Assembly: GCF_900155865.1 (NCBI RefSeq)
Contig: NZ_LT707006.1
Location: 3,884,577 to 3,948,576, forward strand
DNA from: Bacteroides bouchesdurhonensis
GTDB taxonomy: Bacteria; Bacteroidota; Bacteroidia; Bacteroidales; Bacteroidaceae
DNA length: 64,000 nt
Reading direction: 5' to 3'
Part shown: positions 26,659 to 35,992 of the stretch, piece by piece
How positions within the stretch are numbered: position 1 is the stretch's first letter
Layout: each line of letters begins with the position of its first letter
Made by a program: the position numbers and the translations under genes
The notes under the pieces: generated by a model
What the model was told of the DNA's origin: nothing
What the model saw: only the letters and a program-made list of their open reading frames with translations
The model's database searches: none

Positions 26659-27951
26659 TTAATAAGTCAAACGAATACCAGCTTGCATATTAAAATTAAA
26701 TGGATTCTCTTTGCGTATAGTTTGTATACTTGAACCATCATCAAAGAAATATGAAACCCCAGGTTCAAAATATACTCCTACACGCTTCGTTGCATTCACT
26801 TGAATTCCGGCTCCTCCAGACACAGAAAATTGTAATGGTTTTACTGTTTCTTTCTCAGAACCCAATTTACCATATACACACTTTTCGACCATACCTCCAC
26901 CTGTAACGTAGAGCGTAAAGTACTTCTTTTCAAGAAAATTCCAATTGGCACGCAAAGGAATACCAAGATAATGCAACTTTTGTTCTACATTGTGTTCACT
27001 ATCCCTCAATTTTACATCAGAAGATAATAAAGTATAAGTCAATCCAGTTTCTAGAGAGAAACCTCTGCCTAAACTCTTACGAACAGATAAACCAAAAGAA
27101 ATAGGTTGGTGATGTTTAATATCAACAATATCATTCGCTTTACGCAAATATGGAACACCACCTTCAAACACAAGAGTTTGATCATTAGGAATTGCCATTA
27201 GACCATTCGAAACAGTCAACATACTCACACGCGAGATATAAGAAGGCATCCCTGCACCGATCTCGGTAGAAGCTCCTCCCGCATTACCAACTGATAATCC
27301 CATTGACCATCTCCCTTTTTTTGCCGAAGTATTCGTATTCCCTACAGGAATATGTAATTTATCCTTTGCTGAAGGACGATAAGGCCTATTCTTATTTATT
27401 TGTTTTTCCTGAGTAGAATGCGTCTGTTTTTCCTGAGCAACGCTTACTTCTTCCGGCTGTTCTATCAATTCATCATCTTTCTTATTTTCCACATCTACAG
27501 TGGATGCCCCGTCATTATCTATTTTTGTCAATCGTTCCTCTTTTATTCCTTGTTGCATGATTTCGGTCCTTCCTTCACTTCTATTTACTTCAGCTTTTGC
27601 TAAACGGCCTTCAGCTACCGGACTTACTAAAGGAGCAATGATCGTTCCCCGCATATCTGGTTGATCTATTCCAGGCAGCACATCCGGTGATGAAGCCAAC
27701 ACTGGAGTTTTGATATGCCGTATTTCATCAGCTGTAGGAGTCCCTAAAAAATATAGGCTCAGTGATGATACAATAGCCAATAATATAACAGCCGCAGCAG
27801 CCATTGTCCATCTACGATAAGGATATATCTTCTTCTCCACAGGAGGCATAAGTTCCTTCTCCAGTTGTTCCCAGCCGGAATCAGGTGTGGGCTCGGAATA
27901 ATCTGCGAGCTTCTCCTTCAACTTACTCATCCACAATTCTTTCTCTTCCAT
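26659..27951 (-). CDS. Anti-sigma-like outer-membrane beta-barrel protein
   Basis: A 430-residue protein. Residues 1-45 are cytoplasmic and acidic (EEKELWMSKLKEKLADYSE, then GWEQLEKELMPPVEKK). One membrane segment follows at about 50-70 (WTMAAAAVILLAIVSSLSLY), then a low-complexity linker. The C-terminal half (from about residue 215) has beta-barrel-like strands such as GRGFSLETGLTYTLLSS and the aromatic end FNMQAGIRLTY. It starts 6 bases after the ECF sigma gene, so it may act as its anti-sigma or signal protein, a common Bacteroides pairing. The function is inferred. Confidence 0.75.
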   Translation of the reverse strand: MEEKELWMSKLKEKLADYSEPTPDSGWEQLEKELMPPVEKKIYPYRRWTMAAAAVILLAIVSSLSLYFLGTPTADEIRHIKTPVLASSPDVLPGIDQPDMRGTIIAPLVSPVAEGRLAKAEVNRSEGRTEIMQQGIKEERLTKIDNDGASTVDVENKKDDELIEQPEEVSVAQEKQTHSTQEKQINKNRPYRPSAKDKLHIPVGNTNTSAKKGRWSMGLSVGNAGGASTEIGAGMPSYISRVSMLTVSNGLMAIPNDQTLVFEGGVPYLRKANDIVDIKHHQPISFGLSVRKSLGRGFSLETGLTYTLLSSDVKLRDSEHNVEQKLHYLGIPLRANWNFLEKKYFTLYVTGGGMVEKCVYGKLGSEKETVKPLQFSVSGGAGIQVNATKRVGVYFEPGVSYFFDDGSSIQTIRKENPFNFNMQAGIRLTY

Positions 27952-27957
27952 CTCTAT

Positions 27958-28506
27958 CTATCCGTTATTCATTAACCATTCTTTTACCTTTTTAGCCAAC
28001 ACGTTTTTGGCCCTAAATAGCTGAGAAGCTGATGATTTCTCATTGATACCCAATAACTGTGCAATTTCTTTATGAGATTTATCTTCAAAAGTATAAAGGT
28101 TAAACACGGTACGATACCCAACGGGCAAATCTTTTACGAATTGCATTAATACACCCTGCGGAATCAATTCAACAGTAGAAGCTTCCGGTTCTTCGTAAAC
28201 TTCCGGAACTTCTTCCAAAGTTGCCGATTGATTGATTACATCATTCTTACGAAGATATTGCAAAGCGGTATTAACCATCACTCTCTCCATCCACGCCCTT
28301 AAGGAACCTTCACCTCGCCAAGTAAATTTATCGAAAGAACCGAATATCTTCAAAAAGCCATCGTGAAGCAAATCCTGAGCTGTATCCCGATCGCCTGCAT
28401 AACGAAGACAGACACCAAGCATACGCCCCGCATACTGCTCATACAGTTCCTTGCGGGCTCGGTTATTGCCTTGCCTACATTGTTCCGACAACTCAAATTC
28501 TTCCAT
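27958..28506 (-). CDS. ECF-type RNA polymerase sigma factor
   Basis: A 182-residue sigma-70 family protein. Region 2 contains YAGRMLGVCLRYAGDRDTAQ and DLLHDGFLKIF; region 4 contains LPVGYRTVFNLYTFEDKSHK and EIAQLLGINEKSSASQLFRA. The start MEEFELSEQ at 28506 is preferred over an upstream ATG at 28518. It is co-transcribed with the membrane/barrel protein just downstream, so it probably responds to an envelope signal. Confidence 0.92.
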   Translation of the reverse strand: MEEFELSEQCRQGNNRARKELYEQYAGRMLGVCLRYAGDRDTAQDLLHDGFLKIFGSFDKFTWRGEGSLRAWMERVMVNTALQYLRKNDVINQSATLEEVPEVYEEPEASTVELIPQGVLMQFVKDLPVGYRTVFNLYTFEDKSHKEIAQLLGINEKSSASQLFRAKNVLAKKVKEWLMNNG

Positions 28507-28685
28507 TATCTTAAACACGTGTTTATTCTAAAAATGCGGTAAAGATAGAAATACTGCATAGAGAGAACAACTTTTTCGCAACTTTTGTTTCTTTAACAGA
28601 TCCAAATGCAATATTTACTATTCTCCTGCATTTCTTAGATACTAAATAAAAAGCAGTAATACAAAATCTAAAACTTACAAAGTAT

Positions 28686-29402
28686 ATGAAGAATTTAAAG
28701 TTCATAGTATTTATCTTTGCTGTAGTAACCGCTATTCCCTTCTTGCAGTCATGTCAAGATGATGATGATACTCCCACCAATTTATTGGCCATCGGTACTA
28801 TTAACACCATTCAGGACAACAAAGATTTATACTTTACTCTAGATGATGGAAAGACCATGTTTCCAAGCAATCCTCAGGAAATGGGAGCCAAAGAATACGA
28901 GGATGGACAGCGTGCTTTTATTATTTTCAATAAACTGGACGAGCCCGTCAATGGCTATGACTATAATATACAGGTAAAACGTATCCAGGAAATTCTGACA
29001 AAAGAGATTATTACTATAGACGAAGATGGAAATACAGAAGAGAAGATAGGAGATAATAACATTAATGCCACGTACATGTGGATTACGCAGGATAACAAAT
29101 ACCTGACCATTGAGTTCCAGTATTATGGGACACATACCGAAGACAAAAAACATTTCCTGAATCTGGTTATCAACCCATCAGATGAACGCCCCACAGCAGA
29201 TAGTGAGAACGATTATATTAATCTGGAGTTCCGTCACAACAACGAAGATGATTATCCCGAACATTTAGGTGAAGGATACGTATCATTCAAACTGGACAAA
29301 ATAAAAGATCAAATAGAAGGAAAGAAAGGACTGAGAATCCGTGTCAATACTATATACAACGGAATAAGGTACTATGAAGTGAAATTTCCTTCGGAAAAAT
29401 AA
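28686..29402 (+). CDS. NigD-like lipoprotein
   Basis: A 238-residue lipoprotein with signal and lipobox (AIPFLQSCQDDDD). The body resembles the NigD/NigD-like family of Bacteroides (an N-terminal OB-like half with FTLDDGKTMFPSN and a C-terminal half with INLEFRHNNEDD). The substrate is unknown. It is divergent from the sigma-factor operon, separated by about 180 bases. Confidence 0.8.
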   Translation: MKNLKFIVFIFAVVTAIPFLQSCQDDDDTPTNLLAIGTINTIQDNKDLYFTLDDGKTMFPSNPQEMGAKEYEDGQRAFIIFNKLDEPVNGYDYNIQVKRIQEILTKEIITIDEDGNTEEKIGDNNINATYMWITQDNKYLTIEFQYYGTHTEDKKHFLNLVINPSDERPTADSENDYINLEFRHNNEDDYPEHLGEGYVSFKLDKIKDQIEGKKGLRIRVNTIYNGIRYYEVKFPSEK

Positions 29403-29540
29403 ATCAAAGTGCACGAAAACATCCTTATTTATAATTTGTTATATATTTGTGAGAGGGCGGTTGTTGCGATAATAATCGTCCTCTATTTGTATTTTACCTC
29501 TCAAAATATGAGATCAATGACACTCTTTCATTCAAGCTTT

Positions 29541-30467
29541 TTAAAGCAAATATTGAACAGATTGTAGAGACAACATGTTTTTAGGGATTGCAGCCTGTAT
29601 CTCTTCTTTTAACACATTGAGCAAACTATACCGTATAAAGTCTTTGCTCGTCACCAACACTATCTGTCGAGTAGGACGAGGAATGGCAAATGGACGTACA
29701 AGTTCACGCTGCTCTTCAGATAGTTGTGCAACAGCCAATTCCGGAATAAAAGTAATTCCTTTCCCGCTTTCAACCATTCGCATAAATGTCTCCATACTTC
29801 CCAGATGATACGCCATTTGACTGACTTTTACAGCCTCTATCTGACAAAAGCGGATGAGTTGGTCACGAAAACAATGACCTTCATCCAACAGCCAAAGCCG
29901 CTCACCTGTGATATCAGAGGTACGAATCACCTCATGCTTGAATAATGGTTCTTTCTTTGACACATACCCATAGAACTGCTCATAAAATAGTGTTTCTTCC
30001 ATCAAAAAAGAATCTTCCAACTTATTAGCAATGATTCCTGCATCAATATCTCCCGAATGTAGTGCTTGTTGAACATCCTGTGTCTTCATCTCAGTAACAC
30101 GAATATCCAATTCCGGATACTTCTCCATCAGTTGGGGAAAGAAACGAGGCAACAAATAAGGAGCAATAGTAGGCAATACCCCTAAACGAAACACTCCAGT
30201 TAGTGTCTGCTTCTCTTCACTAATAATTTCCTTTACTTGCGCTGCCTGTGCCAGAATAATCCTCGCTTGGCTAATAACCTTCTCTCCGATAGCTGTCGGG
30301 CAAACCGGTTGCATTGTCCTATCAAACAACTTCACCCCCAATTCATCTTCCAACTTCTGAATCATAGCACTCAGAGTGGGTTGTGTCACCCTACAATACT
30401 CTGCAGCCCGAGCAAAATGGCGAAACTGGTCCACCGCTAAGATATACTCCAATTGTTGTATCGTCAT
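29541..30467 (-). CDS. oxyR: OxyR peroxide-sensing LysR-type regulator
   Basis: A 308-residue LysR regulator. The N-terminal winged HTH has FRHFARAAEYCRVTQPTLSA and MIQKLEDELGVKLFDRT. The effector domain contains the redox pair in GHCFRDQLIRFCQIE (two cysteines nine apart), the hallmark of OxyR. Oxidation by peroxide should switch on its targets. It is divergent from dps, a standard OxyR target; the roughly 160-base gap holds promoters for both. Confidence 0.93.
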   Translation of the reverse strand: MTIQQLEYILAVDQFRHFARAAEYCRVTQPTLSAMIQKLEDELGVKLFDRTMQPVCPTAIGEKVISQARIILAQAAQVKEIISEEKQTLTGVFRLGVLPTIAPYLLPRFFPQLMEKYPELDIRVTEMKTQDVQQALHSGDIDAGIIANKLEDSFLMEETLFYEQFYGYVSKKEPLFKHEVIRTSDITGERLWLLDEGHCFRDQLIRFCQIEAVKVSQMAYHLGSMETFMRMVESGKGITFIPELAVAQLSEEQRELVRPFAIPRPTRQIVLVTSKDFIRYSLLNVLKEEIQAAIPKNMLSLQSVQYLL

Positions 30468-30525
30468 ATCTTCTGTCTTATTGAATTATCTATTATGATT
30501 TATAGTTTCATAGAATTCATCTATG

Positions 30526-30576
30526 CAAAGATAGATATTTTCAGTTTGACACGAAGCATTTTCCGCCCTATCTTTG
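30526..30576. promoter_or_regulatory. Divergent oxyR/dps promoters
   Basis: For dps, TTTG (30545-30548), a 20-base gap and TATCTTTG (30569-30576) form a full Bacteroides promoter. For oxyR, TATCTTTG on the minus strand is at 30526-30533. OxyR presumably binds between or over these boxes. Confidence 0.7.
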
Positions 30577-30628
30577 TCGTACAGAAAAAAAATAAAAACG
30601 AGTATAAATCATTAAAAACGAAAAGAAC

Positions 30629-31105
30629 ATGAAAACTTTAGCATTAATCAAATTGAATGAATCTGGAGCCAATAACGTAGTAGCATCTTTGCAACAACTA
30701 TTAGCAGACTTCCAAGTGTATTACACCAATCTCCGCGGTTTCCACTGGAACATCAAAGGGCATGATTTCTTTGTACTTCACAGTCAGTTCGAAAAAATGT
30801 ATGATGACACTGCAGAAAAAGTAGATGAAATCGCAGAACGCATCTTAATGTTGGGTGGAACTCCTGCAAATAAATTCAGTGACTATCTGAAAATTGCCAA
30901 TATCAACGAGGTTGATAAAATAAGTAATGGTGAACAAGCATTAGAAAATATTCTGGAATCTATCAGTTACTTGATTGGTGAAGAACGTAAAATCCTATCA
31001 ATAGCTTCCCAAGCCGGAGATGAGGTAACTGTTTCAATGATGAGTGATTACTTGAAGGAACAGGAAAAACTAGTCTGGATGCTGGTTGCTTATAATAATA
31101 AGTAA
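30629..31105 (+). CDS. dps: Dps, DNA-protecting ferritin-like protein
   Basis: A 158-residue four-helix Dps protein. Ferroxidase-site residues are visible in LRGFHWNIKGHDFFVLHSQF and EKMYDDTAEKVDEIAERI. It forms dodecamers that oxidise and store iron with peroxide and protect DNA. Its promoter and the adjacent oxyR gene indicate peroxide induction. Confidence 0.95.
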   Translation: MKTLALIKLNESGANNVVASLQQLLADFQVYYTNLRGFHWNIKGHDFFVLHSQFEKMYDDTAEKVDEIAERILMLGGTPANKFSDYLKIANINEVDKISNGEQALENILESISYLIGEERKILSIASQAGDEVTVSMMSDYLKEQEKLVWMLVAYNNK

Positions 31106-31145
31106 GAGAGAGTATCTTTACTTCATCGAAACAAACAGATCATCA

Positions 31146-31187
31146 AACGCAGGTTCTCAAAAAGGATCTGCGTTCCTATTTTTTTAT
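31146..31187 (+). terminator. Terminator after dps
   Basis: An AACGCAG/CTGCGTT stem is followed by a U-rich tail (TTTTTTT from about 31179). It separates dps from the convergent men operon. Confidence 0.7.
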
Positions 31188-31270
31188 AAGCCCTTTCTAT
31201 AGTTACTATTCAATCGATCCAATTTCCTATATTAGCCAGTGAATAACTTTCATGTTATCAGTCAGCCCTA

Positions 31271-32383
31271 CTAACATTTTTCCATATCCTGTGATAATAG
31301 AATCTTTTTCGCTAAATCACGACAAGCTTTACGATCTATTTTTCCATTTTCAGTTTGTGGGATTTGCTCTACAATATAAATGTATTTAGGACAGTAATAG
31401 AGAGGTAACACAGACTTTATTCTATTTTCCAATTCCTCTACATTTGACAGCTGCATGGTTAATAATGTCACAGCTTGCCCCAAACGGCTATCAGGTACTG
31501 AAGTTATAACAAATGGTTCGGAGATCAATGAATGAAGTTTCTTTTCTACTTCTTCCGCTTGTATTTTAATCCCGCCACTATTGATAACATTATCTTTCCT
31601 ACCCAAAATTGTAAAACTCCCGTCCGAATAAATACACGCTATATCATTCGTATACACTGTGTCATTACACACTAAAGGGGCTTCGATCACTAATGTATTT
31701 TCCTGAGACAAAGAGAGTTTTACTGAATCAAAAGGATAATAACGTTCCGAAGCTAATTTTCCATTGAGCCGTCGAAGAGCGATATGAGATAAAGTCTCTG
31801 TCATACCATAGGTAGAATAGACTGCCCCCGGAAGATTTTTAATTTCGGCTGCCAAGGAGTTATCTATTGCACCTCCACCTATTATTAAAATATCGATTTG
31901 TTCTAATCGTTTGCGTTCTTCTTCTTTTTGAAGAGTATTATATACCTGCAAAGGAACCATTGCCGCAAACCTTAAAGGTCCCTTCACATCCGCCAACGGA
32001 TGACCGGAAGCCGGACGAACTATTAAATTCAAACCTGCAACCAAAGAACGTACAACTACCATCATTGCTCCAATATAGCGGAGATTCATACAAAGCAATG
32101 CCGTATCACCTGACTGTAAGTTCAAATGCTCACAAGTCAGCCGAGCACTTTGCATCATCCGGTCTTTACTAACTAATAATTCTTTGGGTACCCCCGTAGA
32201 ACCAGAGGTATGAACCACTAAAGTAGGAGAATCATCAAACCATTCCTTCAAGAATAATAGTAATTCCCAAATGGCGTGAGGAAATTCTTTTTCACCTCTT
32301 TCTATCAGACTGCTCACATCTTTGGAAGTATATTTTCTCCCGTCCAGCAGTAAACTCTGTTTCTGTCGATCAAATATCATCAT
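31271..32383 (-). CDS. menE: o-Succinylbenzoate-CoA ligase MenE
   Basis: A 370-residue acyl-adenylate-forming enzyme. The P-loop-like motif LVVHTSGSTGVPKELLVSK, GAVYSTYGMTETLSH and the C-terminal GRKDNVINSGGIKIQ plus TENGKIDRKAC are all present. It activates o-succinylbenzoate with CoA for menaquinone synthesis. It is shorter than many adenylate enzymes but close to other Bacteroides MenE. It is last in the men operon and overlaps menC by 4 bases. Confidence 0.93.
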   Translation of the reverse strand: MMIFDRQKQSLLLDGRKYTSKDVSSLIERGEKEFPHAIWELLLFLKEWFDDSPTLVVHTSGSTGVPKELLVSKDRMMQSARLTCEHLNLQSGDTALLCMNLRYIGAMMVVVRSLVAGLNLIVRPASGHPLADVKGPLRFAAMVPLQVYNTLQKEEERKRLEQIDILIIGGGAIDNSLAAEIKNLPGAVYSTYGMTETLSHIALRRLNGKLASERYYPFDSVKLSLSQENTLVIEAPLVCNDTVYTNDIACIYSDGSFTILGRKDNVINSGGIKIQAEEVEKKLHSLISEPFVITSVPDSRLGQAVTLLTMQLSNVEELENRIKSVLPLYYCPKYIYIVEQIPQTENGKIDRKACRDLAKKILLSQDMEKC

Positions 32384-33405
32384 TTACAATACCACAGACA
32401 ATCTTTTCTTATCTCAAGCGGCATCTCTACATTATCCGTAAAAAGCAAACCGGTCCCTAACCCTTGTGGCAATGGATTATGGAAAATTGAACACCATTGT
32501 GCGATAGCATTCAAACCTATATTCGATTCCAAAGCAGAAGTAATCCACCAACCTACTTGTTGTTTTTCCGCTTCAGCAATCCACTCTCCTCCTCCAATCA
32601 TTCCTCCATGAAGTGAAGGCTTGAGAATGATATATTGCGGATGAATAACAGATAGAAGTTTTTGCTTCTTCTCGATGGTATTGAGACCTATCAATTCCTC
32701 ATCCAAGGCTATTGGCAACGGAGACTCAGAAGCTAGACGAGCCATTTCTTCCCACTGTCCGGCACGAATAGGCTGTTCGATAGAATGCAAATCAAGTTCA
32801 GACAGGCGTTTTAGTTTTTCCATAGCATCAGCTGGAGAAAATGCCCCATTTGCATCTACACGCAATTCGATTTCTTTGGATGAGAAGTGAGCACGAATAT
32901 GGCGAAGTAATGCCAATTCTTCGTCAAAATTGATAGCACCTATTTTCAGTTTGATACATCGGAACCCTATTTCCATTTTTTGTTCTATCTGCTCAAGCAT
33001 GCTTTTAGAATCCCCCATCCAGATAAGTCCATTGATAGGAATCCCAACTTTTCCACGCGAGAAATCAGTATCCCATAAAGCCCAATCACCGATAAAGAAA
33101 TGTCTGGTAGCTGTCTCCAAACCAAAAAAAATGGAAGGATAATCCCGTAATGCTTCTATATCCAACCTTCCTCCTTGCTGTTCCACCTTTCGACACATAT
33201 CTACCAAAATCTGTTCATAACCCGGAACATCATCACAACTTAAGTTAGGTAATGGTGCACATTCACCTATCCCTATCCGATCCGGGAATTCAGAAGAAGT
33301 GAAACGAAGATACCAAACCTTCCGGGTCGTATATACTCCTCGAGAGGTACCAGCCGGTTGCTTAAAATGAAGCAACCGGGGAACAATGTCAATTTTGCAA
33401 TCCAT
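32380..33405 (-). CDS. menC: o-Succinylbenzoate synthase MenC
   Basis: A 341-residue enolase-superfamily enzyme. Key motifs: KLKIGAINFDEE (catalytic lysine), LRVDANGAFS (metal D), SIEQP (metal E), ALDEEL and IILKPSLHGG (second lysine). It dehydrates SHCHC to o-succinylbenzoate. It sits between menB and menE in the operon. Confidence 0.93.
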   Translation of the reverse strand: MDCKIDIVPRLLHFKQPAGTSRGVYTTRKVWYLRFTSSEFPDRIGIGECAPLPNLSCDDVPGYEQILVDMCRKVEQQGGRLDIEALRDYPSIFFGLETATRHFFIGDWALWDTDFSRGKVGIPINGLIWMGDSKSMLEQIEQKMEIGFRCIKLKIGAINFDEELALLRHIRAHFSSKEIELRVDANGAFSPADAMEKLKRLSELDLHSIEQPIRAGQWEEMARLASESPLPIALDEELIGLNTIEKKQKLLSVIHPQYIILKPSLHGGMIGGGEWIAEAEKQQVGWWITSALESNIGLNAIAQWCSIFHNPLPQGLGTGLLFTDNVEMPLEIRKDCLWYCK

Positions 33406-33435
33406 TCTACTAAATGCGCAAATTTGAATGTTATT

Positions 33436-34260
33436 TTATGGGAATTTGGGATATTGTTTAAAGTTAGGTTTACGTTTCTCCAAAAAAGCATTTTTGCCTT
33501 CTTGTGCCTCGTCAGTCAAATAGTAAAGTAAAGTTGCATCACCCGCTAATTCCTGAATACCGGACTGCCCGTCCAATTCAGCATTTAAACCTGCCTTAAT
33601 CATTCGCAATGCTAATGGACTAAGCATCATCATTTCCTCCGCCCATTGAACATATTCATCTTCTAACTTTTCTAAAGGAACAACCTTATTTACCAATCCC
33701 ATATCTAAAGCTTCCTGTGCATTATATTTGCGGCAAAGGAACCAAATCTCACGCGCTTTTTTCTGGCCAACCACACGTGCTAGATAGGAAGCTCCGAATC
33801 CTGCATCAAAACTACCCACACGAGGACCTGTCTGTCCGAAAATAGCATTCTCCGAAGCAATGGACAAATCACACACCACATGAAGCACATGGCCGCCGCC
33901 AATAGCAAATCCATTTACAGCAGCAATCACCGGTTTCGGAATACTACGGATTTGCTTCTGCACATCCAATACACTTAAACGAGGTATTCCATCCTTCCCA
34001 ATATAACCACCACGTCCTTTTACATTCTGATCACCACCGGAACAAAAAGCTTTATCACCTGCACCTGTAATCACAACAACATCAATATCCGCCTCTTCGC
34101 GGCAGATGCGTAGCGCATCACTCATCTCGGCTGTAGTAGTGGGAGTAAATGCATTCCGATAACGTTCCCGATTAATCGTTATACGAGCGATTCCATTATA
34201 ATAATCAAAAAGAATATCTTCATATTCTCTGATAGTGGTCCATTCTCTTTGTTCTGACAT
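33436..34260 (-). CDS. menB: 1,4-Dihydroxy-2-naphthoyl-CoA synthase MenB
   Basis: A 274-residue crotonase-family enzyme. It has GIARITINRERYRNAFTP, the oxyanion-loop segment GDKAFCSGGDQNVKGRGGY, VIAAVNGFAIGGGHVLHVVC and GQTGPRVGSFDAGFGASYLA, all typical of MenB. It forms the naphthoate ring. It lies 3 bases after menD. Confidence 0.95.
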   Translation of the reverse strand: MSEQREWTTIREYEDILFDYYNGIARITINRERYRNAFTPTTTAEMSDALRICREEADIDVVVITGAGDKAFCSGGDQNVKGRGGYIGKDGIPRLSVLDVQKQIRSIPKPVIAAVNGFAIGGGHVLHVVCDLSIASENAIFGQTGPRVGSFDAGFGASYLARVVGQKKAREIWFLCRKYNAQEALDMGLVNKVVPLEKLEDEYVQWAEEMMMLSPLALRMIKAGLNAELDGQSGIQELAGDATLLYYLTDEAQEGKNAFLEKRKPNFKQYPKFP

Positions 34261-34263
34261 AAT

Positions 34264-35931
34264 CTATTTTTGTTTTAATTGATGATAATAATCTTTCAAA
34301 ATACGGGCATCTTTGTTCTTGTTCGTAAAAACTTCCATCAAGACAGGCTGCTCCATTGCTTCCGGTAAAGTAAACACTTTCATTGCTTCCGTTAATTGTT
34401 CGTCATTTTCCACACACAAATATAAGAAGCCACGTTCCTCTGCCCACCCTTTAGCAGATGTTTTATGAGTAGCAGTGATAAACTTATGAGAGGTCCCTGA
34501 CATATCTAGTCCAGGCAAGGTATGAAATATTTCCCCACCTCCGTTGTTCAGCAAAAGAATACGTAAATTGGGACGTATATTGTTAGTCCATAAAGCATTC
34601 ATATCATAAAAGAAACTTAAATCGCCAATGGCTACAAAGTTCAGTTTATCCGAACAGGCTGCATAACCTACAGCAGTGGAAAGAGAGCCTTCAATGCCAC
34701 TTGTTCCCCGATTACAACAGACCTCAATGGTTGAAGGTACAGAGTATAACTGTGCATAACGTACAACCGAACTATTTGCCAAATGTAAAGCACACGATTC
34801 CGGTAAGGATTTAATCAATGCTCCTATGGCAGACATTTCCGAATAAGGAAAATTGGGTTCGGGAATGATCTTACAATAATTCTCCCACACAAGTGGATAT
34901 CCGGGGGTACGGTTATCCAAAAATCCGGCTATTTTTTCCAAAAACTCAAAAGGATCCATCTCAATGATAGTAGTCAGTGAGCCATATAAATCTACGACTT
35001 CCCCATCCGGAGAGACATGCCAATGTTCCTTAGGCGGATGCTGGCGCAAGAATTTCTTCAATCGTTTCGAAACAACATGTCCACCATAAGTAATCAGAAG
35101 TTCAGGAGTCATCTGAGTTATCTTCTCTTCAGGTATGGCATAAAGAGCAGCATCAAAGTTCTTCACTGGAATGCCAGGAGTCGTCCGATTACCGATATGT
35201 TCTGTTAACCATGCGAAGTGTCTGTACAATAGCTTTGTATGTTTTTTCTCAAATAGATAAATCAGATTCATCTGACCTACAATTACCATCCGCTTATTGT
35301 ATTTATTCAGACGATCAATCAAATCATTATAGTCTCTATCGTAAACATTTAATCCCTGATAACGAGTGATAACCCTTACTTGCGGAAGTGAATCTTCAGT
35401 AAACTGAAACAAAGGTTCAGAAATAGGAATATTAATGTGTACCGGACCTTTTCCATGATGATTAGTCTCCAAAAGAGCCTCATTGATAAGACGATTACAA
35501 TACCATTCATCTTCTTCCGAATTAATTTCCGGAAGATTCACAGACTTCTTTACCAATGACTGAAAAACACCAGGTTGTGGCAATGTCTGACCATCCATCT
35601 GTCCAATCCAGGAAGCAGGACGATCGGCAGAAATAACGACTAAAGGAATATTCTGGTAATACGCTTCCGCCACAGCCGGATGTAGATTCAGCAATGCTGT
35701 ACCCGACGTGCAACAAATAGCGGCGGGACGACCACCATTAAGACTCAGTCCAATGGCAAAGTAACCTGCACTTCGTTCATCTGTCATTGAATAACAAGTG
35801 AAATTCGGATGAGTGGATAGAGTATGCACAATAGGTGCGTTACGACTACCCGGACATAAAACGACCTTTGTAATCCCATACGCTTCCAGTAGCGCAACCA
35901 ATTGAAGTATATTTTTCTTATCTGTATACAT
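34264..35931 (-). CDS. menD: SEPHCHC synthase MenD
   Basis: A 555-residue thiamine-diphosphate enzyme joining isochorismate and 2-oxoglutarate. It shows VLCPGSRNAPIVHTLSTHP, DERSAGYFAIGLSLNGGRPA, TSGTALLNLHPAVAEAYYQ, NRGTSGIEGSLSTAVGYA and a ThDP-binding segment starting GDLSFFYDMNALWTNN. Complete, with normal family length, and in its expected place between menF and menB. Confidence 0.95.
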   Translation of the reverse strand: MYTDKKNILQLVALLEAYGITKVVLCPGSRNAPIVHTLSTHPNFTCYSMTDERSAGYFAIGLSLNGGRPAAICCTSGTALLNLHPAVAEAYYQNIPLVVISADRPASWIGQMDGQTLPQPGVFQSLVKKSVNLPEINSEEDEWYCNRLINEALLETNHHGKGPVHINIPISEPLFQFTEDSLPQVRVITRYQGLNVYDRDYNDLIDRLNKYNKRMVIVGQMNLIYLFEKKHTKLLYRHFAWLTEHIGNRTTPGIPVKNFDAALYAIPEEKITQMTPELLITYGGHVVSKRLKKFLRQHPPKEHWHVSPDGEVVDLYGSLTTIIEMDPFEFLEKIAGFLDNRTPGYPLVWENYCKIIPEPNFPYSEMSAIGALIKSLPESCALHLANSSVVRYAQLYSVPSTIEVCCNRGTSGIEGSLSTAVGYAACSDKLNFVAIGDLSFFYDMNALWTNNIRPNLRILLLNNGGGEIFHTLPGLDMSGTSHKFITATHKTSAKGWAEERGFLYLCVENDEQLTEAMKVFTLPEAMEQPVLMEVFTNKNKDARILKDYYHQLKQK

Positions 35932-35992
35932 AGGAATATCAATTATTACTTAACTTATTTTACCATCACCCATGAAAAGAGCTCACCTGTTT